Assembly: GCA_025459265.1 (NCBI GenBank)
Contig: JALOQX010000050.1
Coordinates: 1-43,305, forward strand
Length of the DNA: 43,305 bases
DNA from: Pirellulaceae bacterium
Lineage (GTDB): Bacteria > Planctomycetota > Planctomycetia > Pirellulales > Pirellulaceae
Reading direction: 5' to 3'
The position numbers and the translations under genes are program-made. Below the pieces are notes generated by a model. That model searched no databases, was not told where the DNA came from, and saw only the letters and a list, made by a program, of their open reading frames with translations. Shown in pieces: positions 34,267 through 41,253 of this stretch (its first letter is position 1; each line of letters begins with the position of its first letter).

Positions 34267-37200
34267 ATGATTGGCACGGTGGTGAATCTGGCCCTGGACA
34301 ATCGAATCGTGGTGCTGTTCCTGACTGTCGCGATGGCGGGCGTCGGCCTCTGGGCAATGTGGCAGCTGCCCATCGACGCGGTGCCGGATGTCACCAACGT
34401 GCAGGTCCAGATCCTCACGAAGGCGCCCGCCCTCGGAGCCGAAGAGATCGAACGGTTCATCACCTTCCCGATTGAAGCGGCGATGAACGGTGTCCCTCGT
34501 GTGGAGGAGATCCGTTCGGTCTCCCAGTTCGGCCTGTCGGCGATTACGGTCGTCTTTGACGAAGGGACCGACATCTACTGGGCTCGCCAGATGGTCACCG
34601 AGAAGCTGAACGACGCCCGGGAGAACATTCCACCGGACATGGGTGCGCCGGAAATCGGGCCGGTCAGCACGGGATTAGGGGAGATTTACCAGTTCGAGGT
34701 GCAATCCCAACCAGGATATGCCCATTCGCCGATGCAACTGCGGGAGATTCTCGACTGGCAGATCGCCAACCAGTTGCGCGGCGTGCCGGGCGTCGTCGAG
34801 GTCAACACCTTTGGAGGCGAGCTGAAGACCTATGAGGTCCAACTTGATCCTCTCAGGCTCCAGAACTACGGAGTCTCAATCGGGGCCGTCGTGACGGCCC
34901 TTCGCGAGAACAACGGCAACGCGGGCGGAGGCTACCTGGTCCACTTTGACGAACAGCGGATCGTGCGTGGCGAAGGCTTGATCGCCGGCATCGGTGACAT
35001 CGAGAACGTCGTGCTGCGCACCACCGAGGACGGAACAACCGTCTTCGTGCGCGACGTGGCCGACGTGCGCCTGGCGCCCATGTTGCGGCAGGGAGCGGTG
35101 ACGCGCGACGTGCGGGGCGAGTGTGTCATCGGAGTCGTCATGCTGCTGGCGGGTGAAAACGCGCGGATTGTTGCCGATCGAGTGAAGGACAGAATCGAAG
35201 AAATTCAGCAGACGCTGCCCGCAGGCGTCGTGATTGACGCGTTCTATGACCGCACGGACCTGGTGCGTCGCACGATTCACACTGCCGGCAGCAACCTGCT
35301 GCAGGGCGGCGCGCTGGTGCTGATCGTGCTCCTGCTGTTGCTGGGAAACTGGCGCGCCGGAGTGATCGTTGCTGTCACCCTGCCCCTGTCGATGCTGGGG
35401 GCCTTTGGGGGGATGCTCTGGGTGGGCGTGTCGGGCAATCTCATGAGTCTGGGGGCGGTTGACTTTGGATTGATCGTGGACGGGCCTGTCGTCATGGTCG
35501 AGAACATTGTGCGGCGTCTCTCTGAGTGCGCCAGACGACAGGGCCAGCGTGCCGAAGCGTCGCTGCTGCTGATCCGTGCGGCCTGTCACCAGGTGGCCCG
35601 TCCCGTCGTCTTCGGCGGGGCCATCATCATGCTGGTCTATCTGCCGATCCTCTCGCTGCGCGGCATCGAGGGCAAGATGTTTCGTCCCATGGCCTGGACC
35701 GTGTTATTTGCTCTGGGGACGGCCCTCGTGCTTGCCCTGGTGCTCATGCCCGTCTTGGCCGCTGTCTGTCTCCGCCGCGGAGTGAGCGACAAGGATACGT
35801 TGCTGGTTCGCTGGGCGAAAGCGGGCTACCGGCCCCTGGTGAGAACGGCCATGGCAAGGCCCGCCCCGGTGGCGTTGGCCGCCCTGGCAGTCGTTGCCGC
35901 CAGCCTGTGGATCGCCAAAGATCTGGGCGCTGTGTTCGTCCCGAAACTCGACGAGGAATCGCTTGCCATTCAGGCCGTCCGCCTGCCGAGCGTATCGCTG
36001 GAATCCTCCGTCACGATGACGGGCGACATCGAACGAGTCCTGCACCAGTTCCAGCCGGTCGCATCGGTGATCTCCAAGACGGGCCGTCCTGAGATCGCCA
36101 CCGACCCGATGACCGTGAACCTGACAGATATCATCATCAAGCTGAAACCGCGCCGCGAATGGGAAGGGTTTAAGTCGACCGATGAACTCGTCACCGCCAT
36201 GCAACAGGCCCTCGACAGCCAGACTTCCGGCAACGCGTACAGCTTCTCTCAGCCCATCGAGCTCCGCGTCCAGGAACTGATTGCGGGCGTTCGGGCCGAC
36301 GTAGGCATCAGCCTCTACGGCGACGACCTGCCCACGCTGGTGGAGAAGGCTGAAGAAATCGCGGCGGTACTGGAGGGCATTCCCGGAGCCGCGGACGTCG
36401 GCGCAGAGCGTGTTGCCGGATTGCCCTATCTCAATGCGCGCATCAAGCGAGACGCACTCGCTCGCTACGGAATCAATGCGCGGCAGGTCCTGGATGTCGT
36501 CGCGGCCGTCGGCGGCGTCGAGGTGGCCGAGGTTTTCGAGGGGCAGCGTCGCTTTCCGCTGCGGGTCCGCCTTGCGCCCACGTGGCGAGAGAACCTCCAG
36601 CAGATCCGCCAGATCAAAGTTGCTGATCTGCGAGGAAGACATATTCCCCTGGACCAACTCGCCGAACTGACCATCGAAGACGGACCCGCCCAGATCAGCC
36701 GTGATTCCGTCCGCCGGCGAACGCTCGTCCAGTGCAATGTGCGGGGGCGCGATCTGGCCGGATTCGTCGCCGAAGCGCAAGAGGCGATCGCTGCCCAAGT
36801 GGCGTTGCCAACGGGATACAGTCTGACGTGGGGCGGACAGTTCCAGAACCTCCAGGACGCGGCGAGGCGCCTCGCAGTTGCCGTGCCGATCGCCCTCCTG
36901 CTGATCCTGGCCTTCCTGTTCGTCAGTTTCCAGTCCGTGCGCCTCACTGTGTTGATCTTCTTGAATGTGCCGATTGCCGCCACGGGAGGCATCGCTGCAC
37001 TGTGGCTGGCCGACCTCCCGTTTTCGATTTCCGCCGGTGTCGGCTTCATCGCTCTGTTTGGTATTGCCGTTCTCAACGGAGTCGTCCTGGTCAACTACAT
37101 CGTCGATCTCCGCCGTCAGGGTATGTCGCCCACCGACGCCGTTTTCGAGGGGGCCGTAACCAGGTTGCGCCCCGTTCTGATGACCGCGATGACGACCGGA

Positions 37201-37506
37201 CTGGGACTCCTGCCTCGGGCAATTTCGACTGGCACCGGCGCGGAAGTCCAGCAGCCGGTGGCCACCGTGGTGATTGGAGGATTGATTAGCTCGACGATGC
37301 TCACCTTGCTTGTGTTGCCGGCGATCTATCGCTACTTCGAACCGAAGTCACTCGCCATGAACCTGCGGAACGACGCGCGGAACCCACAGGACATCGATGA
37401 ATCAGCATTGGTCTGCCGACCCGGCATCGTCCCTGCCCCTCATATGTTGCGGTCATCGCAGCGGCACCGATGCGATGCAGGGACGACCAGTGACGAGGTC
37501 AAATGA
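34267..37506 (+). CDS. Heavy-metal RND efflux pump (CzcA family)
   Basis: This is a 1079-residue proton-driven HME-RND pump with twelve helices in two repeats and two large periplasmic loops. The N-terminal IGTVVNLALDNRIVVLFLTV and PIDAVPDVTNVQVQI are family hallmarks. Helix 4 carries DFGLIVDGPVVMVEN with D399, D405 and E412. This acidic triad corresponds to CzcA D402/D408/E415 and marks divalent-cation (Zn/Co/Cd/Ni) pumps rather than the Cu/Ag CusA type. The second half contains PVATVVIGGLISSTMLTLLVLPAIYRYF near the end, then a tail of about 45 polar residues unlike other CzcA proteins, possibly an extension through a lost stop. A GGAGGA site precedes the ATG. No CzcC-type outer-membrane factor or metal regulator is nearby. 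Confidence 0.93.
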   Translation: MIGTVVNLALDNRIVVLFLTVAMAGVGLWAMWQLPIDAVPDVTNVQVQILTKAPALGAEEIERFITFPIEAAMNGVPRVEEIRSVSQFGLSAITVVFDEGTDIYWARQMVTEKLNDARENIPPDMGAPEIGPVSTGLGEIYQFEVQSQPGYAHSPMQLREILDWQIANQLRGVPGVVEVNTFGGELKTYEVQLDPLRLQNYGVSIGAVVTALRENNGNAGGGYLVHFDEQRIVRGEGLIAGIGDIENVVLRTTEDGTTVFVRDVADVRLAPMLRQGAVTRDVRGECVIGVVMLLAGENARIVADRVKDRIEEIQQTLPAGVVIDAFYDRTDLVRRTIHTAGSNLLQGGALVLIVLLLLLGNWRAGVIVAVTLPLSMLGAFGGMLWVGVSGNLMSLGAVDFGLIVDGPVVMVENIVRRLSECARRQGQRAEASLLLIRAACHQVARPVVFGGAIIMLVYLPILSLRGIEGKMFRPMAWTVLFALGTALVLALVLMPVLAAVCLRRGVSDKDTLLVRWAKAGYRPLVRTAMARPAPVALAALAVVAASLWIAKDLGAVFVPKLDEESLAIQAVRLPSVSLESSVTMTGDIERVLHQFQPVASVISKTGRPEIATDPMTVNLTDIIIKLKPRREWEGFKSTDELVTAMQQALDSQTSGNAYSFSQPIELRVQELIAGVRADVGISLYGDDLPTLVEKAEEIAAVLEGIPGAADVGAERVAGLPYLNARIKRDALARYGINARQVLDVVAAVGGVEVAEVFEGQRRFPLRVRLAPTWRENLQQIRQIKVADLRGRHIPLDQLAELTIEDGPAQISRDSVRRRTLVQCNVRGRDLAGFVAEAQEAIAAQVALPTGYSLTWGGQFQNLQDAARRLAVAVPIALLLILAFLFVSFQSVRLTVLIFLNVPIAATGGIAALWLADLPFSISAGVGFIALFGIAVLNGVVLVNYIVDLRRQGMSPTDAVFEGAVTRLRPVLMTAMTTGLGLLPRAISTGTGAEVQQPVATVVIGGLISSTMLTLLVLPAIYRYFEPKSLAMNLRNDARNPQDIDESALVCRPGIVPAPHMLRSSQRHRCDAGTTSDEVK

Positions 37507-37632
37507 CCGTAGTCTCGAGCGGACACGATCAACGGGATTGGCAGGATGATGGTGGGAGCGGCGAGTAGAATCGGTACATCCTCTCGGGCGAACACCGGCC
37601 GTCACCGGACTCACATCACCAGGGATGACGTC

Positions 37633-37830
37633 ATGCCAGCGTCTGTTGGCAGTCAGGTCACGCTGGTGACGGCGGCAGGCCGCGGGATCGGCCGGGCGAT
37701 CTGCCAGGCGTTAGGTCACGTAGCGCGGCGGAGCCATCATCAGCATCCCCAGCGTCGTCGGCTTCAAAGGGTATCCAGACTAGTCGGCGTATACCGCGAC
37801 CAAACACGGGGTGATTCTTTCCGGCATCAC
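37633..37830 (+). pseudogene. Decayed short-chain dehydrogenase (SDR)
   Basis: Two pieces of an SDR oxidoreductase lie in different frames. From 37633, MPASVGSQVTLVTAAGRGIG plus RAICQAL is the N-terminal Rossmann strand with its Gly-rich cofactor loop. From about 37737, ISIPSVVGFKGYPD then a TAG stop (37781-37783), then SAYTATKHGVIL, is the active-site region with the YxxxK motif. The roughly 120 codons normally between them are missing, so an internal deletion, a frame change and a stop have killed the gene. It runs into the 3' end of the convergent alpha-E gene. The stretch 37507-37632 holds nothing else. Confidence 0.72.
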
Positions 37831-38804
37831 TGCGCGAACTGAGCGCGGCGCGCGGCCTGGGGCTGACCGGCGCAAAAGGTCTCGTAGAGAGCCTCGCCCA
37901 CGCGGTTGATCTTGCGCTGCAGGCCGTCGAGAAACTCGTGCAGACCCTGGTCGATAATCTCCTGGACCTGGAGGTACGCCAGCTCGCTGCGGAGTTGTCC
38001 GAGCCGCTTTTCGGCGGGGTTCCAGAACGTGTCTTCCGGTGATCCGGAAATGGCATGCAGGCTCTCGTTGGCACTGTCCACACAGTGCATGATGGCACGC
38101 GGAAACGCTCGGTCCAGCACCAGGAAACCGACGATCTTGTCGGGCGCGATCCGCCCATGCTTGCGACGGTACATCTGAAACCCGCTGACCGACCGCAGCA
38201 CCGCCGACCACTGCAGGTCGTCGGTGGTGGTGCCCACGTCGTCCACGCGGGGGAGCAGCAAGAAGTACTTGACGTCCAGGATGCGCGACGTCTTGTCGGC
38301 GCGTTCCAGCATGCGTCCGAGGCGCGCGAACTGCCAGCCCTCTCCGTGCAGCATGGTGCTGTCCGTGATGCCGTTGAAGAGCTGGCTGGCCAGTTTGACC
38401 TCTTGGAAAAACTCCTGCGGGGCCAGCAGGCACTCGCGCGAACGCGAGGCATCCATCACGCGGTGGTAGAAGTTGTTGAGTTGTTCCCACATTTCCGAGG
38501 CGATGGATTCGCGAATCGTCCGCGCGTTCTCGCGCGCGGCGCGCAGGCACGACAGGATGGAGTTGGGGTAGTCGTCGTCGAAGGACAAGAAACGGATGAC
38601 GTGCTCCCGTGTCGCCGTGCGATACCGCTCCGCGAAATAACGATTGTCCCCGGTGGCATTGACCAGCGGCATCCATTGTTCGCGGTGGCCGTTGGACTGG
38701 TCCAACATCAGATTGAAGGTGACATCGGCAAACCGCGCCAGGTTTTCGGCGCGTTCGACGTAACGACTCATCCACAGCACGGAATCGGCGACGCGACTGA
38801 GCAT
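37827..38804 (-). CDS. Alpha-E domain protein (DUF403, COG2307)
   Basis: This 325-residue all-helical alpha-E protein starts with the family signature MLSRVADSVLWMSRYVERAENLARF. It continues with ARENARTIRESIASEMWEQLNNFYH, HGEGWQFARLGRMLERADKTSRILD and FLVLDRAFPRAIMHCV. Alpha-E proteins accompany circularly permuted ATP-grasp enzymes and transglutaminase-like proteins. They were predicted (Iyer and colleagues' amidoligase analysis) to serve a peptide-forming or peptide-modifying pathway, but their biochemical role is unproven. It is the last gene of the minus-strand cluster, 9 bases after the ATP-grasp gene. Confidence 0.92.
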   Translation of the reverse strand: MLSRVADSVLWMSRYVERAENLARFADVTFNLMLDQSNGHREQWMPLVNATGDNRYFAERYRTATREHVIRFLSFDDDYPNSILSCLRAARENARTIRESIASEMWEQLNNFYHRVMDASRSRECLLAPQEFFQEVKLASQLFNGITDSTMLHGEGWQFARLGRMLERADKTSRILDVKYFLLLPRVDDVGTTTDDLQWSAVLRSVSGFQMYRRKHGRIAPDKIVGFLVLDRAFPRAIMHCVDSANESLHAISGSPEDTFWNPAEKRLGQLRSELAYLQVQEIIDQGLHEFLDGLQRKINRVGEALYETFCAGQPQAARRAQFAQ

Positions 38805-38813
38805 GATGGGTTC

Positions 38814-40283
38814 CTAGCCATTCTCCGCAATGACCCACGTGTCCTTGCTGCCTCCCCCCTGGGACGAGTTGACGACGAGTGAGCCTTTCCGGAGGGCCAC
38901 GCGTGTCAAGCCACCCGGGAGCACCCAGATATGCTCGCCATAGAGGATATAGGGGCGCAGATCGACGTGACGGCCTTCAAAATGGTCGCCGACGATGGTC
39001 GGCACACGCGACAAGGTGATGGTCGGCTGGGCGATGTAGTTCCGCGGCTGGGCCGTGATCAGTCCAGCGAAACGCTCACGCTCCTCCGCCGTGGCGTGCG
39101 GTCCGATCAGCATGCCGTAGCCTCCCGACTCGTTGGCAGCCTTGACCACCAGTTCGTCCAGGTGCTCGAGCACGTACTGCCGCTGCTGCGGGTCGGCACA
39201 CACGTACGTGGGCACATTCGGCAGGATCGCCTCCTCGTCCAGGTAATACTTGATCATCTGCTCCACGTAGGCGTAGATCACTTTGTCATCGGCGATGCCC
39301 GTGCCGGGAGCGTTGGCCAGCGCCACCCGACCCTGGCGGTACGCCTCGATGATGCCGGGCACACCCAGCAGCGAATCGGGACGAAACGTCGCGGGATCGA
39401 GAAAGTCGTCGTCGATGCGTCGGTAGATGACATCCACCCGCTGCAATCCCGTCGTGGTCTTCATGCACACGAATCCATCGTGCACCACCAGGTCGCGCCC
39501 CTCGACGAGTTCGACCCCCATCTGGAGTGCGAGGAACGAGTGCTCGAAGTAGGCCGCGTTGTAGATGCCGGGGGTCAGGACGACAATCGTCGGATGGGTC
39601 ACGGGCTCCGGTGCCAGATGTGCCAGCGTGGCCAACAGATGGCTGGGATAATCGAAGACCGGCCGCACGCCCGTTTCGCCGAAAATCTGCGGAAAGCTCC
39701 GCTTCATGACTTCACGGTTCTCCAGAACATAGGAGACGCCGGACGGGCACCGCAGGTTATCTTCCAGCACGTACACGCGTCCGTCCCGGTCGCGGATCAG
39801 GTCCGTGCCGGTGATGTGGCACCAGATGCCGCGGGGTGGCTGCAGCCCTTCGCACACGCGGCGGTAACTGGCCGCACCCAGCACCAGATCGCGGGGCACG
39901 ACGCCGTCTCGCAGGATCCGCTGTTCGCCGTACACGTCGCCGATGAACATGTTCAGCGCGCGAATCCGCTGCCGCAGGCCGCGATCGATCTCCTGCCACT
40001 CCCGCGCCCCGACGATGCGCGGCACGATATCAAACGGAAAAATCTTCTCCGTGCCCTGCTGGTCGCCGTACACGTTGAACGTGATGCCCATGCGAAACAG
40101 CAGGCGTTCGGCCGCCGCCTGGTATCGCAGCAGTTCACCCGGTCCAAGCGAGGAGATGCGGTTGACAAGTATCTCCGCGCCGGGACGGGGCCGGCCCCGC
40201 TCGTCAATCAGCTCGTCGTACATCCCCTCAGTGTCATACGTCTGGAACGTCAGCCCATGCGAGGAAACGGGTCCATCGCACAT
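38814..40283 (-). CDS. Circularly permuted ATP-grasp protein (COG2308)
   Basis: This 489-residue enzyme belongs to the circularly permuted ATP-grasp type 2 family (DUF404/DUF407). It shows [23 protein letters not shown] at the start, [41 protein letters not shown], the acidic [53 protein letters not shown] and the terminal [18 protein letters not shown]-grasp enzymes of this kind are predicted to form amide or peptide bonds with an acyl-phosphate intermediate; the true substrates are unknown. It is followed by an alpha-E gene 9 bases on. It lies 120 bases after a transglutaminase-like gene on the same strand, a gap that could hold its own promoter. Confidence 0.93.
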   Translation of the reverse strand: MCDGPVSSHGLTFQTYDTEGMYDELIDERGRPRPGAEILVNRISSLGPGELLRYQAAAERLLFRMGITFNVYGDQQGTEKIFPFDIVPRIVGAREWQEIDRGLRQRIRALNMFIGDVYGEQRILRDGVVPRDLVLGAASYRRVCEGLQPPRGIWCHITGTDLIRDRDGRVYVLEDNLRCPSGVSYVLENREVMKRSFPQIFGETGVRPVFDYPSHLLATLAHLAPEPVTHPTIVVLTPGIYNAAYFEHSFLALQMGVELVEGRDLVVHDGFVCMKTTTGLQRVDVIYRRIDDDFLDPATFRPDSLLGVPGIIEAYRQGRVALANAPGTGIADDKVIYAYVEQMIKYYLDEEAILPNVPTYVCADPQQRQYVLEHLDELVVKAANESGGYGMLIGPHATAEERERFAGLITAQPRNYIAQPTITLSRVPTIVGDHFEGRHVDLRPYILYGEHIWVLPGGLTRVALRKGSLVVNSSQGGGSKDTWVIAENG

Positions 40284-40403
40284 GGTCGGTTGCAGCCTTT
40301 CCGCCTCGTCTTGGGTTGCTGTCGAGTTGCCAGAAGCGCAGTCCGGGGGCGACAGTTTGCGTGAGCCGTATTGTAGGAGCGCGTCGGGTCCGGAACAAGG
40401 TCT

Positions 40404-41243
40404 TCACGCGGCGCGCGGAGCATCCAGGGGGGTCACGTCGACGGATACGGAAATGCGATGTTGGCCGCCGCCGACAAAGACACCGCGGATGGGCGCCACG
40501 TCGGCGTAATCACGGCCCCACGCGACGGTGATGTGGTCAACCGAAGGGATCACGTTGTTGGTCGGGTCGAGATCCCGCCAGCCCGCGGCGCCGCCGCCGT
40601 ACACCGCCAGCCAGGCGTGCGACGCGTCGGCGCCGACCAGACGCGGTTTCCCCGGCGGCGACTCGGTCCGCAGATACCCGCTCACGTACCGCGCCGGGAG
40701 TCCCAGGCTGCGCAGACAGCCGATCAGCACGTGCGCCAGATCCTGGCACACACCCCGCCGCTGGCGGAACACGTCCAGACAGGGTGTCTCCAGCTCGGTG
40801 GCCTGCGGATCGTACGTGAAATCCGCATGGACACGGGCGTTGAGTTCCGTGACGGCGTCCCACAGCGGGCGGCCGGGCGGAAAGGACGGGCGCGCGTAGT
40901 CGGCCAATTCGTCCGCCAGGCACACGTGCCGCGACGGGAAACAGAACTGGTACGCGTCGAGATCGCTGCGCGTCGCGCAACGCCGCACCGTCTCGCAGAG
41001 CACGTCCCACGCCAATCCGGCGTCGGCGACGATCGGCGCGCGTGCCGTCACGTCCACTTTGCTCGCCGCGGACACACGCAAGGATCGGTGCCGCTTGTGA
41101 ATCGAAAAGTCCTGGACGGCATTCCCGAAATAGTCGGTACGGCGGCGTACCTCGGCCGGCGCGGGACGGACGGTCAGGCGACAGTACGTGCAGCGCTGCC
41201 AGGGGGTCGTCCGCGGGATCAGATGAGCCAGATTCTGGCACAC
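40404..41243 (-). CDS. Transglutaminase-like cysteine protease family protein, start uncertain
   Basis: This protein has a bacterial transglutaminase-like N-terminal beta domain and a transglutaminase core. From GTG 41243 it has 279 residues. The catalytic triad is Cys166 (RGVCQDLAHVLIGCLRSLG), His209 (DASHAWLAVYG) and Asp226 (WRDLDPTNN). Such proteins usually act as papain-like peptidases or amidases, and in this cluster may trim or link the ATP-grasp product. The start is odd. Homologues begin with a HTTxYxYSxPV strand, and the DNA just upstream in frame reads GHITTYEYSDQVPV. No ATG, GTG or TTG precedes it in frame, and the region overlaps the end of the preceding gene. Either a rare start codon or a frameshift is used, or the protein is N-terminally trimmed. 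Confidence 0.88.
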   Translation of the reverse strand: MCQNLAHLIPRTTPWQRCTYCRLTVRPAPAEVRRRTDYFGNAVQDFSIHKRHRSLRVSAASKVDVTARAPIVADAGLAWDVLCETVRRCATRSDLDAYQFCFPSRHVCLADELADYARPSFPPGRPLWDAVTELNARVHADFTYDPQATELETPCLDVFRQRRGVCQDLAHVLIGCLRSLGLPARYVSGYLRTESPPGKPRLVGADASHAWLAVYGGGAAGWRDLDPTNNVIPSVDHITVAWGRDYADVAPIRGVFVGGGQHRISVSVDVTPLDAPRAA

Positions 41244-41253
41244 CGGGACCTGG

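Noticed and set aside
38931..40364. 477-residue plus-strand frame opposite the ATP-grasp gene
   Set aside because: It is antisense to a strongly conserved family, with no coding features of its own.
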